From Desmodesmus armatus (Eukaryota > Chlorophyta > Chlorophyceae > Sphaeropleales > Scenedesmaceae), in assembly GCA_007449985.2 (NCBI GenBank), contig VIIQ02000141.1:147290-211289 (forward strand): a DNA stretch of 64,000 nt. The letters run 5' to 3'. Of the stretch, positions 1-12,323 are shown piece by piece. Each line of letters begins with the position of its first letter. Within the stretch, counting starts at the first letter, position 1. Below the pieces are notes generated by a model. It was given only the letters and a program-made list of their open reading frames with translations, ran no database searches and was not told where the DNA came from. The position numbers and the translations under genes are program-made.

Positions 1-396
1 TCCCTACACTCCCCTTGCAGCCACTGATCCTGCCGGGGCGAGCATTTGCAACTTTTCTGTCTCAGTAAGATGAAGAGGGACGTCAGGAACAATGCATTTT
101 GACTGTAACACCAGTTAAGACTGTGTTATCAAGTTGCATGGATGCAATGGTGCCTTTTACTGGGTAGTTACAGCAGGTTCAGGGTACAAGGTTTGGATGG
201 TTGCTTGAATGGCTGAGCACACTGATGAGCGCACCAAGATCGTTCCTTTAATGCACAAGGTTTTGCAAACATATGGCGTGGGTCGCGTGCCCGTGACATA
301 TCCACCACACCCTGCTGCTGATCTGCCCGACAGCTGGTCATCCCAGCAGACTCAGGCCCAGGTCCCTTCAACAAAACAAGCAACTTCACTTTTTCC
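1..396. other. 5' flank of NUP58, no gene recognised
   Basis: I see no coding exon with recognisable similarity here. The frame that enters the NUP58 start is closed by an in-frame TGA near 316, so the ATG at 397 is the first usable one. The stretch probably holds the promoter and 5' UTR. An upstream exon outside the window cannot be excluded. Confidence 0.4.
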
Positions 397-3300
397 ATGT
401 TTGGGGCCCCTCAAGCCAGCACTGGCTTCAGCTTCGGCTCGGCACCAGGCTTTGGTGCTGCTGGCAGTGCGCCAGCATTTGGGGCAAGCACCCCAGCATT
501 TGGTGGCACTCCAGGCTTTGGTGCTGCAAGCAATCCAGCATTTGGAGCGGCTAGCAGCGCTTCAGCCTTTGGCACCAGCAGCACCCCAGCATTTGGTGCC
601 CCCGCGTCAGGAGGGGGCTTCAGCTTTGCGTCCACACCAGCCCTTGGCTTTGGTGCAAGCAGTGCACCAGGCTTCGGCACTAGCAGCACCCCAGCCTTTG
701 GTCAGCAGTCGGCACCACAGCCCACGCTGTTTGGTGGCTTTGGCCAGCAGCCAGCACAGCAGGTGCAGCAGCAGCAGCAAGTACCCTTCACACGGGCCAC
801 CACGTTTGAGTCCTTACCTCCAGACTTCCAGAAGTACCTCCAGCAGATACAGTAAGTGCTGCGCCTGCATGTTGTGGCAGCATACTATCACAAGCGCATG
901 CTGCACGTCAAGCAGCCATGTCCGCATGTACCGACCCCTGCCTGCGATTACTACTGCTGCTAGTACCACCACTGCTACACTTTCTGACAGGCGTGGTTTT
1001 ATGGCATGTCGCCGTGCTGGAGCCCCACTTGACTGCCTCTGTGCTGAAGCAGAATTGTGCACCTGTCTCGCAACAGGGACCAGATGAGCAAGTTTGAAGC
1101 AGACCGGCTGAAGGTGCAGCAGCTGCCACACCTGCAGGAAGCCCCTGGTCAGCAACAGGTGCGCAGGACAGGCAGCACTTGGTCAGGGCAAGGAAGCACG
1201 GCTCCTCACATGCAGCACACAGCAGTTCCTTGCAAATGGTCAGCAGGGTGGGCTGTCTAGTAAGGGTTGTCAATCCAATGCGTCAGTCACCTGTACTCAT
1301 CCTGCTTCACACAGACAGCCCCAAGGCCACTAGGACTCTCGCTGGGTAGCTGTTGTGACAGTGCACTTTTGCATGCTGTTGTGCAGGGCTTGGATGCTGA
1401 GATAGGAGCGGTGCGTGCTGACCTGAAGGAGCTGTCAAAAGACATCAACACTCAGATGGAGAGTGTGCAGGACTTCAAGGAGGTGCGCATGCAGGAGGAT
1501 CTGTCACGCTGTATGTGTCCGGCGCGCACCCCAAATGCACGACAGCTGTTGCCGACGTTGCCTGTGAGCCTACATGAGCCCGCAGCTGCATCCAGGTGTT
1601 ATCGTGATGGCTGTGATCACCACCGTGCTGTTTAGCCACACCAACATTATGATGTGTTCTACTCTGGCCTGCAGAAAGCCCAGAAGCTGCTCAAGGCCTG
1701 CGACACCATCTGCCAGGTGTACAAGCGCAACAAGGGATGGCGGCTGGAGATGCAGCGTGAGTGCAACAAGAGCGGCGTGCTCAGCGTTGTCGGCACCACC
1801 AGTGCTGCCGCTTGGGCACCGTGCGTGCTGGGGCAGTGCCTGCACTTGCTGTTGGTCTCTTTTAGACAGTACAGTCAATGCTGGCTTCAATCTTCAGCCC
1901 AAGTTGATACGCAGTATGGTAGTGCATGCGTCATGACGGGTTTCAGCCCGCCAACACTGCCACTGCCAGGTGCCGCCCTGAGGCTTCGCTTCCTGTCTTG
2001 CCGTCCTGCAGTGCAGGGAACTACCGATCTGGCCAAGTACCTGCAGGAGCCCATCAACCTGCCTGGGCCCTTCCTGCAGGATAGTGTGCTGGGCTTCTGC
2101 CAGGCAGTGGCAGAGCTCAGCAAGGTGCTGGACGAGGTGGAGCAGGTGGGTGGAGGGGACTGCATGCTAGCTAGCCTATAGGCAGCAGTGGGGATCAGAG
2201 GCCAATGCAAGGGTGGGCAGCTTTGGGAACAGTGGAGTGGGTGCGGGGATATGTGCATTGGCTCCTGGGTGGGTTGTTGGGTGGGCTTCGATGTGTGGAA
2301 GCAAAGAACGGGGCCCTGTTGTAGTGCCCACCAACACCTGTCATCTTTGCTGGGGAGCGGGCAGGTTCACATGCAGTGCATGTGGTTGGTGTGGTTTTCC
2401 CCCTGCTTCACATGCCACCACCATGTGATGAACACATGGCTACCATCCCGTCCAGGTAGCCGCTTGTGTAATGTCAGGGCGTCGCGTGGATCACGATATG
2501 TAGCATGTGCTGCAGGACGGTCATGCCTTTTGAGGTGCCACCCTTGGAAAGGTGGCGGCAGCGGTGCAGGCGCACATGCTCTCGACCCCGCCCTTTGCGC
2601 CTAGTGCCTGGCATTCCTGCATCATCTTCCTCTGAGGGTGTTGCGTGCCTGTTGCTTCCTGCAGGTGCTGCACACCTCCAGCCTGCAGGACCCCTCCCAG
2701 CTGGACTGGAGGTTTGTGCTGCCAACCATCGTGTCCAACATGCACGACTACTTCATTGCTGTGGCTGCTAAGCTGGAGCGGGCGCACACAGACGTAAGGA
2801 TGCGAGAGATTGGGCATGTCCTGACGTCCCCCACGCGGCTTATTGTTGAGCGCCCGATGGGCGCACATGTGCCATCAGCATGCACGGCCTGTGGCGCCAC
2901 ACAGATGATGCTTTAGGGGACCAAACCGCCTGCCCTCGCAACACCCACCCACCCACGAGAAGCGACCTCTGCATCGTTCCCATTGAAAAGCACCAACTCC
3001 CTTGATTGTGTGGACTTGACCGTGCGCATGTGTGCCCGCATCCTGCCGCAGGTTGAGAAGCTGAAGCCCGCCTACCTGGCACACAGGCGCGCACAGGGCA
3101 ACTACACAGACCCCTTTGAGAGGGCGCGGCGGCAGGAGCAGCTGCAGCACCAGCAGCAGCGCCCTGCACCTGCAGCGGCAGCACAGCAGCACGCAGCCCT
3201 GGCTGCCGCGGGCGCTGGCGCCCTACCTGCGCTGCCAGCCCCACCCTCAGGTACGATCATAGGCATGGTGACTCGGCAGCCATTGTCTGCATGCATTGCG

Positions 3301-3688
3301 ATGCCACAGTATGCACATCTCAGTCAACACCAGCTTGTACCTGTAGCCTTGCATGCATGTGGGAGGAAGCTTCCTCCCGCAGACAGCAGCCAGGCTCAAC
3401 CCTCATGGGATGTGCATACGCTCACATCTGTAGCTTCAGGGCTGCAAAAGATGAAGATGCAGCTGATGTGTCCTGCGGGTGCCGTGTGTGTTTGCGTCCT
3501 GCAGGTGGGTTGTTTGGCGCGCAGACGCCGGCCACACCAGCCCCCCAGGCCACGCAGGCATGGGTGCTGGCAGCTTTGGTTCACCCTTCCTGCAGGCTGG
3601 GACACCCCTTGGTGCCTCGCCCTTTGGGGGCAATGCCAACGCCGGGCTCAGCCGCAGTGCCAGCAAGCCGAAGAGCAAGAAGCGCTGA
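397..3688 (+). CDS. NUP58: FG nucleoporin NUP58/p45-like, 8 exons, one frame break in the last exon
   Basis: Component of the central-channel Nup62-Nup58-Nup54 complex of the nuclear pore. Seen: exons 397-851, 1077-1158, 1387-1482, 1636-1756, 2012-2145, 2665-2793, 3052-3250 and 3505-3688, all GT-AG and phase-consistent. Residues 1 to about 110 are dense FG repeats (GFGA, PAFGA, TPAFG). They are followed by the helical core (EIGAVRADLKELSKDIN, FYSGLQKAQKLLKACD, DWRFVLPTIVSNMHDYF), then a short C-terminal FG patch (GGLFGAQ, GSFGSPF, SPFGGNA) and a basic tail KPKSKKR. The coil matches plant NUP58 in order and length (about 466 residues). The last exon needs a one-base correction: the frame reading GLFGAQTPATPAP must shift at the C6 run 3541-3546 to reach GSFGSPF and the stop. 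The start is the first ATG after an in-frame stop. Confidence 0.85.
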
Positions 3689-4432
3689 AGCAACCACATG
3701 GCTTTGAGGCTGCCTATGGTGGCGCCTGATTACAGGAATGGATTCCTTATGCTGTGCTACAGCTACGTCCGTGTCGCGTTCTCGAAGTTTTCTGACACAC
3801 GTGTCGAGTTGGCAAACGGTGGTGCATGCACTTCCCAGGCACTTTGTGCCGCTTGTCGTTTGGTCTGAAGTTGCATCGTGAACCCTTGCTACGCTGCATT
3901 TTGTGGTGAGTTTGTGGTGGCGGTGCAATCAGGTCAAATGGCAACGTGATGAGGGCGACGGTCCCACCCAGTTGGCCAGGTAGCTGGCAACATGCAAGTT
4001 GCCAGCCAGTGGTGTGGTGAGGCAAGCATGGATGCTGTCGTGATGTGTGGCTCAAGGATAGCATGCCTCTTGATGTAACTGTACCTTGGTTCCTGTTACA
4101 CCCACTCCACACCAACAGCGTCAGTGAGGTGCGTCATGCATGGGCAGGAAGGGGGGGGGGGCAACATAGCAGTGGGGGGAAGTCAAGCTTGGTGATGATT
4201 GCTGGCTGGCAGCTTGATTTGCAGACAGAGAGACGAACGATGCATGCAATTGTATACAGTCTACTCTGCCTGTTGCTGGCTGTCACCAAGGCAGTTCACA
4301 ACTGCCCCCTCAGGGTTTGTGCAGCTGGCTGTGAAGCGTAACCCAGCAGACGTTGATCCATGTCCATCATCCATACCCACCGCCAGCAGCAAGCATAGGC
4401 AACCAGCAGCCGCAGTCTTCGCTCACAACAAG
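3689..4432. other. NUP58 3' UTR and eIF4B promoter region
   Basis: No coding similarity is visible. The NUP58 3' UTR probably runs to about 4.1 kb. A G-run lies at about 4150-4160. The eIF4B 5' UTR and promoter must lie in the remaining few hundred bases. Confidence 0.4.
4074..4078 (+). terminator. TGTAA polyadenylation signal candidate for NUP58
   Basis: TGTAA is the usual poly(A) signal of chlorophyte nuclear genes. This one lies about 390 bases after the NUP58 stop in a T/G-rich stretch. The assignment is by position only. Confidence 0.3.
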
Positions 4433-7400
4433 ATGGAGGACGTTGGAAGCGCCTGGGCAATCAAGCCTGGGACCGCTTGGGCGGAGGAGGTGAGCGCACA
4501 TGTTTGCTTTGATTGATCCCCACGGCTGTGTGCAATTTCGCGGCCCCACCTGCTCACGCCCATCAGCGCACTGCTGTAGGTTGAGGCTGAGGAGGCAAAG
4601 CATGGGCAGCGAGGGCCCCTGGTCAGCGAGGAGGCCTTCCCAAGCCTTGGGGAGGCCGTCAAGGAGCCAAAAGGAAAGGGCAAGAAGACCAAGGGCCAAA
4701 AGCTCAACCTAAACGAGTTCCAAGCCTTCGCCCCCGTCGGCCGAAGAAGCCAGCCCAGTGACAAAGAGATACTCCTGCAGCTCCCCAAGGGCAGCAGTGG
4801 GCTTCCCAAAGAGGACCGCGACTCCAAGGGGCTGGGCGGGGGCTTCAAGGACTACGGTGGCCAGAGAGGGGAGAGGGGTGAGCATGCTGATGGAGGTGGC
4901 TTGCACACAACTGCCTGCAGCTTTGGGCGGTACTCTGGCTTCGCTACCTGATTAACAAGGCTGAATATGCAATGATGCAGCTGTTCAGCAGAAGGTTGAC
5001 TGTGTCAGACATGCTGGGGCCCTGCTGCTGCTGCACAACTGCAACCGCTGCTGCCATTTGTTCATAGTCTATGTGAGCATGCACCGGCGCATCTGCTGCA
5101 CGGTTCAAAAACGTTTGCGCAAGATGCTGTTGGTGTTGCAGATTCTGTGCTGCCATGCGGTCTCTTGTGGGCTAGGGTATGGATACTTTACAGTTCACAA
5201 CCACCAAGCCTTTACAGTGATGGCCTGCTGCATTGCTGAGCCCATCCGCATGCTGTCCATACCACAGGTGGCTTCGGTGATCGTGGTGAAAGGCAGGAGC
5301 GTGAGCCCTCACGTGCAGACGCAGCAGGGGACTGGGGTTCAGAGCGCAAGTTTGTGCCCAGTGACAGGCCGGGGGGTGGTGGCAGCGGGGGCTTTGGTGG
5401 GGGCTTCAGGGACCGTGACAGCGGCGGCTTTGGCGATCGCCGCGGCGGGGGTGGCTTTGGCGACAGGCCTCCCCGTGAGGAGCGCCCTGTCAGCGAGGCA
5501 GACACAGCAGACGACTGGGGGGCAAACCGCAAGTTCCAGCCCTCAGCAGGGGAGGAGCGCAGGGGTGGTGGTGGCGGCTTCGGGGGCGGCTTCAGGGACA
5601 GGGAGCGCCCTGCAGGGCCCCCTCGCTTCGGTGATGATGCATCCCGTGCAGACGGAGGGGACTGGGGTGCCCGCCGCAGCACACCAGACAGCGACATGGC
5701 AGGCCCTGGCGCAGGCGGCAGCAGGCGCGGGTATGGCTTCAGCGACCAGCCCACGTCGCAGGCAGACCTGGAGGACAAGTGGTCCCACCGCGGCCCCCCT
5801 GCAGGGCCAGCAGGCGACAGCAGCAGTGCACCAGCAGAGCGCCCCAGGCTCAAGCTGGCACCCCGCACCCTGCCCTTGCCAGAGCAGCCGCAGACGCAGG
5901 CCAACGGCGCAGCGGCCTCACCGCGTGTGTCTGAGGCAGGCAGCAGCGGCAGCGGGACGCAGCAGGAGCCAAAGCCTCGCAAGGCCAACCCCTTTGGTGC
6001 TGCTCGCCCCCGTGAGGAGGTGCTGAAGGAGAAGGGCATTGACTACCAGAAGGAGGAGCTCAAGCTGGAGCACGGGGAGGTGCTCAGGTGAGTTGCGGGC
6101 TTGTCCTGCCGCTGTCTTTGGTTGTGTGGGTTGTGTTTGCAGGAGCTGGGGTACACGGATGCAGACTTACAGCATCACATGGATGACTGCTGAATGTGCG
6201 ATGCACTGAGCAGCCGCTGCTGGACTGCTATGGCCTGGGCAGCTTGTCGCAGGCTACATGGCGCCTGGTACAACTTTATAGTACACGGCAAATTGAAGTC
6301 ATTCCTACTGGCATAGCCAGCCAGAATTGGTTGTGGCAGTGCTGTCACATGGGTTGCTGCCTGCGCGCTGCTGACTGGCTATCTGTTGCCCTGTCCATCT
6401 GTCTTGTCGGTTGTGCCTGCCAGGGACGCCACCCCTGAGGAGCAGGAGATGGAGGCTGAGGTTGAGGGCCTGAGGAAGCAGCTGGATGAGCTGCAGACAG
6501 CCACGCCCGATGAGACCGACACCATCAGCGACCTCAAGAAGGAGCTGGACGGGAAGGAGCGCGCCCTCTACACGCTGCAGGTGCGGCAGATGCTGGTCCC
6601 TGTTGGCTAGGGATGAAGGGGATGGTGCAGGGGGGCGGCGGCTGGGTGCATGTGGGTTGAGCATGGGGTGTCATGTGGCAGGGTGTGCAGCTGCGGTTTG
6701 CGTAAGTCTCCTTGTCAGAGCCTGTCGTGCAGCTGCTGGAGCAGGTGGTCACCTGTGCTTTCAGTCTTTGTTTGCTGGGGGTGGAAAGTGCTGGCGGTGT
6801 CAGCTGGGGCAAGCCGGCATGTTGCAGGCGTCAACTAGTCAAGGTGGGGAGTTGACTTGCAAGCATGCATTCAGTATGCACACCTGTGCAGGTCTAGTTG
6901 TGATTGTTGCATCGACAATTGCGCTGGGGGTTCTTGCCAACTGGACTTCTGACCAATGTTAAATGTCCCATCGCCCCCCCCCCTATTCTGCCGCTGCTGC
7001 AGGCGAAGCTTGATGACGAGCTGCGCTACAGCAAACACAAGCCTGAGCGCGAGCGGGACGGCCCTGCGCGCGGCAGCAACGCAGCATCAGAGGACATGAG
7101 CGGCTTTGAGCCGGTGCGCAACCCGCGCAGCGCGCGCTCAGCCACAGCAGCAGCAGGCGAGGCAGCAGCTGGCGGCAGCAGCGGCAGCAAAGAGCAGGAG
7201 GGCAGCACAGCACCACCAGCAGCAGCAGGCGCAGGCGGCGCCTGGGGCAGGGGCGGAGGCGGAGGCAGCTTCCGTGACCGCGAGAGGGATGGCGGCAGGG
7301 GTGGTGGCGGTGGCTTTGGTGGCGGCTTCAGGGACAGGGACGAGGGGGGCAGGGGCCCACCACCGAGGGACGGGGGCAGGGGCGATAGGGACGGGGGCAG

Positions 7401-7452
7401 GGAGCGGCGGCCGAATGAGTCTTTGGCGGGCCGCTCAGGTGGTGGTTGGTAA
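4433..7452 (+). CDS. EIF4B: Plant-type translation initiation factor eIF4B, 5 exons
   Basis: Cytosolic RNA-binding cofactor that stimulates the eIF4A/eIF4F helicase during ribosome recruitment. Seen: exons 4433-4489, 4580-4877, 5268-6087, 6424-6580 and 7003-7452, fully in phase, giving about 593 residues. The N-terminus has the plant eIF4B signature: a Trp-rich start (MEDVGSAWAIKPGTAW), then EEAFPSLGEAVKEPKGKGKK and LNLNEFQAF. The middle has repeated blocks of ADxAxDWGxxRKFxPS (about residues 125-220) alternating with Gly-rich GGGFGGGFRDRD segments. Further on is KPRKANPFGAARPREEVL, the conserved motif before the acidic/coiled stretch (EEQEMEAEVEGLRKQLDEL), followed by a second RGG/RDR-rich tail. 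The ATG at 4433 is chosen because the Trp-rich N-terminus starts there. The acceptor of exon 5 is preceded by a C10 run. Confidence 0.92.
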
Positions 7453-9078
7453 GCAGTGTGCGGGCATGTACTGGCAGGCAGGGTGACCAACTGTCTTTTA
7501 TGTGCTGGCAGAGCATTGTCATGCTGCTTGTCGTTGCTGAGCAGCTGATGCTTGTTGCTTTCACAGCTGCGGTGTTGCATGTGTCTGTGGGCTGAGTGTG
7601 GCCCAGCGGCTTGTGCTGCATACTATCGTGCAGGCTGTGCCACAGCGCCTTCAAGGCTGCCTGGATGTGTCGCCTTGTGTGACACAAGGGGCAGTGTTAG
7701 CAGGTGTTGGCTTGGTCCCATGACTGCACCTTGGGTTCCTGGTCACTGAGTGGTCAGGATATTGCATGCACCCTTTGCTGCGCCCCCTGCAGCTGTTAGG
7801 GCGCTGGAGGCGTCCTTTTGTGGAGCGTATCAAAGCTGTGCGGAAGCGTGTGCATCGCTCACACACCCACAGACTTGTGTGTGTGGACATGTTCGCGTGG
7901 CGCTTGTGTGCTTCGTTGCTGGTCGGGTCCAAGTGGGGTGCTGGCTGTTAGTTTGTGGAGGTGTTGACAGCAGGGGCGGCAAGGGGCGCCCTAGCATTGA
8001 CCAGTGTGTGGTGCGCCTGCATTGGGCTGGACAGTGCCGGCGTGATCTGCCACACACGCTTTGACAGCTTGCGGTGCACAGATGGCAAGTCCACCTCTTG
8101 GTTGGCAAGGCAATGGCCAAGGCCATGGCCAAACTGGTTTGGCATCTGCCATGGCTTGACTCTGTGGGTCTGTGATGGTGTGAGGGTTTGCTGAGGGTGT
8201 GCGCTCAACGTTTCGGTGCAGGTGGAGTTGGTGCTGTATTGATTGTGAGGCAGTCTGATGGTTCCCCTGTGACCTGCTGCTGCTGGCAAGTGCCCAAGCG
8301 CATGTCCAGCTGCACATGTCCATGCATGTGAGGTTTGGTGCTGTGTGGATGCTCCAAGCCATCCTTGCCTGCTCATGTCAAGGTTGCATGCATCTGTGGT
8401 AATGTTTTGAGTTTGGTGTCTTGTGTGCCTACTTCTGCTCTTGGCAGTGAGCATGCCGTCGTCTTTGACCCTAGTCATTTTTTGTGGATGGCTCGTGTAT
8501 GTAGTTAGTGTGGTTGCAATTTGAGCTCACGTGCCCTGCTGACTAAATTTGTTGAGGCATCAGCTGTTCTGCATAACAAGGGCTGTGTCTTGGCCTGGGA
8601 TGTGCCGCATGCCACTGCATTACAGCGTCTGATTGTTGTCAGCACTTGGTCTGGGAACCTTTTCCAGTCATTTAAGATCGTGCTTCTATTGGCCAGCCAA
8701 TCAGGCATTTTCAGATTTCTGAAGGATGCGGTGTCAAGCCAGGAAATAGAGTAATAGCATGCAACTCCTGGGCCATGCACACGCCCAAAGGACAGTGGCC
8801 GAGATACAAGGGCATTGGCCATGTGACTTACACTGGCGTGACACCATCAGTACAACTTCATGATAGATCTGAGAGTGTCAACAGCAGAGTTTGACCCACA
8901 ACAGCAACGCGAGGCTTGGCACAATGGCCCTGGCCTCTGAGCTGCCAGTCTTTGTCACCACTTGCCAAAAGGTGAAGCGCAGTCGGTGGGAGCAACGACT
9001 GTCCACAAGCAACATCACAGTGAACACCAGTGCATGCAATCACAGCAAACAACAGTGCATGCAAGGAGTAACTCAAAC
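7453..9078. other. Gene-poor TG-rich stretch downstream of eIF4B
   Basis: The open frames here show no codon-like composition or family similarity. The sequence is TG-rich, as expected of a chlorophyte 3' UTR and intergenic DNA. I found no RNA gene, and no clear TGTAA signal to place the eIF4B poly(A) site. Confidence 0.4.
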
Positions 9079-10053
9079 TGGGAGGGGCAAGATTCGAATC
9101 TGTGTTTTCCCTGCATTTGGTGTGCCTAAGGCTAGGACTCTGCCGTCAGGGTTTGTGTGAAACGGCAACGAGACATGCCATTGAATGTTGAATGTCCAAG
9201 AGGTGTCACCTGTGCGACCCACAATATGTGCCAGCCGTGACCTGGCAGCCTGCAACATCAGCATGAGGTGGGCCTGACTAAGGGATTGCAGCAGGTCACA
9301 CTGCACTGCACATTTTATACAGTAAGGGTTACACCTGCAGCACCCCAGTTGATGTTGTGTGCCCAGAATTCTTAGTGGCCTGCGAACGTGTCATGCTGGC
9401 GCCACTGTCAGGTGTTCGCCCTCAGTTGTTGCTGTGGTGAAATGACTAGGTGACTGGCCACCAAGCCATGCTGCCATGCACAAGAACTGTCAAAGCAGCT
9501 GAGCAGGATTTGCTGCTCACAGACTGCTCACAGACCTGCTGACGCCCTTCACTGTCGTGAAGTGCATCAACCGACGCCAAAGAGCATGCAGCTTCCGCGG
9601 CTGATGTATACATGTAAAATATGCATGCAATTACTACAGCCAAGCAACCTTAGCAGCCCGCCAGCATGGGCCACGGCAGGCACCTGCCATCGACGGCGAT
9701 GGGCTGCTGTGAACCCGGCGTGAATGTGCCTGACCGCGAGCAAACGGGTGTTCAAAAGGAAGAAATTGTAATACTTATGCATCACTACATCCGATCTGGC
9801 TTGACAGCCAAGCACCCGTAGCAGCATATGCATATGCATGTGCCATGGCACCGGCGATCGACGGATGTCCACCTGCCCCCCGGCGCCAACTGCCGGTCCC
9901 AGCGCCAACCTGGCTTGTTCGCAGGCAGACTGGCATCAAACATCAGCGTTTATGCTGCGGTACTTGCTGGTGTGCTCCGTCGGCCCTGCCGAGGCCGAAA
10001 CAATAAAACCATGTTCAACCGTTTGGGACAAGACGTGAAAGTTAAATCTTGCA
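9079..10053. repeat. Tandem ~0.95-kb dispersed-type repeat, copy 1
   Basis: The 975-base unit is nearly identical along its length to the unit starting at 10059, apart from small indels and scattered substitutions. It has no convincing ORF. Its edges read TG...CA. Just inside them are imperfect terminal inverted repeats GCAAGATT (9087-9094) and AATCTTGC (10045-10052). Near the right end is an AATAAAA-containing stretch. It could be a non-autonomous DNA element or a solo LTR. The sequence alone does not decide. Confidence 0.75.
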
Positions 10054-10058
10054 ATTAG

Positions 10059-10998
10059 TGGGAGGGGCAAGATTCGAATCTGTGTTTTCCCTGCATTTGG
10101 TGTGCCTAAGGCCAGGACTCTGCTGTCAGGGTTTGTGTGAAACGGCAATGAGACATGAATGTTGAATGTCCAAGAGGTGTCACCTGTGCGACCCACATCA
10201 TGTGCCAGCCGTGACCTGGCAGCCTGCAACATCAGCATGAGGTGGGCCTGACTAAGGGATTGCAGCAGGTCACACTGCACTGCACATTTTATACAGTAAG
10301 GGTTACACCTGCAGCACCCCAGTAGGTGTTGTGTGCCCAGAATTCTTAGTGGCCTGCGTACGTGTCATGCTGGCGCCACTGTCAGGTGTTCGCCCTCAGT
10401 TGTTGCTGTGGTGAGATGACTAGGTGACTGGCCACCAAGCCATGCTGCCATGCACAAGAACTGTCAAAGCAGCTGAGCAGGATTTGCTGCTCACAGACCT
10501 GACGACCTTCACCGTCGTGAAGTGCGTCAACCGACGTCAAAGAGCATGCAGCTTCCACGGCTGATGTATATATGTAAAATATGCATGCAATTACTACAGC
10601 CAAGCAACCTTAGCAGCCCGCCAGCATGGGCCACGGCAGGCACCTGCCATCGACGGCGATGGGCTGCTGTCACCCGGCGTGAACGTGCCTGACCGCGAGC
10701 AAACGGGTGTTCAACAGTAGAAATTGTAATACTTATGCATCAATGCAGCCGATCTGGCTTGACAGCCAAGCACCCGTAGCAGCATGTGCCATGGCACCGG
10801 CGATCGACGGATGTCCACCTGCCCCCGGCGCCAACTGCCGGTCCCAGCGCCAAACCGGCCTGTTCGCAGGCAGACTGGCATCGAACAGCAGCTATTATGC
10901 TGCGGTACTTACTGGTGTGCACCGTCGGCCCTGCCGAGGCCGAAAAAATAAAACCATGTTCAACCGTTTGGGCTAAGACGTGAAAGTTAAATCTTGCA
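10059..10998. repeat. Tandem ~0.95-kb dispersed-type repeat, copy 2
   Basis: Second copy of the 9079-10053 unit in direct orientation, separated from it by five bases (attag). The inverted edges GCAAGATT (10067-10074) and AATCTTGC (10990-10997) are kept. It is about 35 bases shorter than copy 1 owing to small deletions, for example one near 10785. The absence of any internal domain between the copies argues against an intact LTR retrotransposon. Confidence 0.75.
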
Positions 10999-11197
10999 AA
11001 AAACCACATTCTGGCAGCCATCCTGCAAGTGAAAACCAACGGCAGCTTCACTCACAGTAGCGTCACACAAACAAGAACATGCATTGTGCATTCTGCACAG
11101 CCACTTGAGCGGCACAACAAAACCTCATTCATGCACACCCTGTGGCGCCTCAAACTGAGGCCACGACATGCCAAGGCCTTGCTGTAGGCCCTCTGGC
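10999..11197. other. TSR2 3' flank
   Basis: Short stretch between the tandem repeat and the TSR2 stop. It is expected to be the TSR2 3' UTR (minus strand). No coding sequence is seen. Confidence 0.35.
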
Positions 11198-12323
11198 TCA
11201 CCGCCTGCCCCGCCGCTTCTGCACCAACTCAAACCCATCAGCATCCACTACGGGAGCCGGCGGCGGCTGCGCTGCTGCTGCTCTGATGGGCACTGCTGAG
11301 GGTGCTGCATCTGCCATGTCTTCATCCATGTCGTCGTCACTGCCGCTGCAGCTGCTGTCATCGTCCTCGTCAGCACCCTGCACAGACGCAAAGACACACA
11401 CGCACAGACAGGATACATGTGAAGCTAAGGAGGTGGGGATGATGGCACCTGCTGACAACAAAGTCAGCAGCTCGCGGCTGGCGATGTACAGAATGGCTGT
11501 CTCACTCAGTAGCAACTTTAAAAGGTTAACAGCTGCTGAGTCAGCAGCAGGCACAGCCAATCCACTGGCTGCACTGCATTGCATCGGCTGCCATGTGTGG
11601 TTGTGCCAAACCACATGCACTCAAACACAAGGTGGCCCAGATATTACGTCTGCCAAGAGACAATACCATGCGCTGGACCTGCCCGTACGACTCACCGCTG
11701 CAGGTCTACTGGCCCTGGTGCTGGTGGCTGCTGCTGCCTGCTGCAGCCTGAGCTGCTGCAGCGGCCCTGCATCATTACGGCAGCAGGCCTGGTACAGGGC
11801 TATAAGCGTGCCGGCCACCTGGCGTGGGCTGCCGTCCTCTGCCTCAAGCTGGAAGTCCTCCAACAGAGCATCTGTGAGCTCCATCTCTAAATCGTCTACA
11901 TAATGCTCTGCATGCAGCATGCAGACGACCGGGCACAGCAAAAGCGGTGGACAGGGTCAGACGATCGGGCACAGCAAAGGCGGTGGACAGGGTCAAATGG
12001 GCGATGGCTTGGTGCAATCCACAGCGAGCACCCCTGAGACAGGGTGATGGTGGCAGCAGCCCCATTGCTGCCAACTCCTTGAGGGGCGTACCTTTCTTCT
12101 TGTAGAACCACTGTATCGTCTCTTCGATCAGGTAGTTTGCCTTGTCTTCACTGTCAGGCCCACCCCACTCCTGCTCTACTGCTAGGCACAGCGCAGTCCA
12201 CTGGGAGAACACAAGCCCCACACCCTCCTCAAAGCCTGCTTTGGCCTCAGGGCTCAGCTGCAGTGGAGGTCCTGACACATGTCCACTCCTAAGCTCCATC
12301 AATGTAATGTAGGAGTGTAACAC
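11198..12323 (-). CDS. TSR2: Pre-rRNA-processing protein TSR2, 3 exons
   Basis: Escortin-type chaperone: in yeast and human, TSR2 delivers eS26 to the nascent 40S subunit and is needed for 20S pre-rRNA processing. Seen on the minus strand: exons 12323-12092, 11907-11696 and 11377-11198, with matching phases. The protein is about 207 residues, or 199 if the second Met at 12299 is used. The core reads FEEGVGLVFSQWTALCLAV, EQEWGGPDSEDKANYLIEE and TIQWFYKKKG, then YVDDLEMELTDALLEDF, an acidic Ser/Asp tract (DEDDDSSCSGSDDDMDEDM) and the family-typical end DGFELVQKRRGRR. This is the classical TSR2 order: WTALQLAVE-like helix, acidic stretch, then a D-x-x-E-V-V-Q-like basic tail. The choice between the two starts is uncertain. 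It is divergently arranged with TAF1. Confidence 0.88.

Noticed and set aside
8521..8754. 77-codon ORF downstream of eIF4B
   Set aside because: No similarity, no introns or signals around it; likely random.
9087..9105. GATTCGAATC resembling a tRNA T-arm
   Set aside because: No acceptor, D- or anticodon stem can be drawn around it on either strand. It is simply a palindrome at the edge of the repeat.
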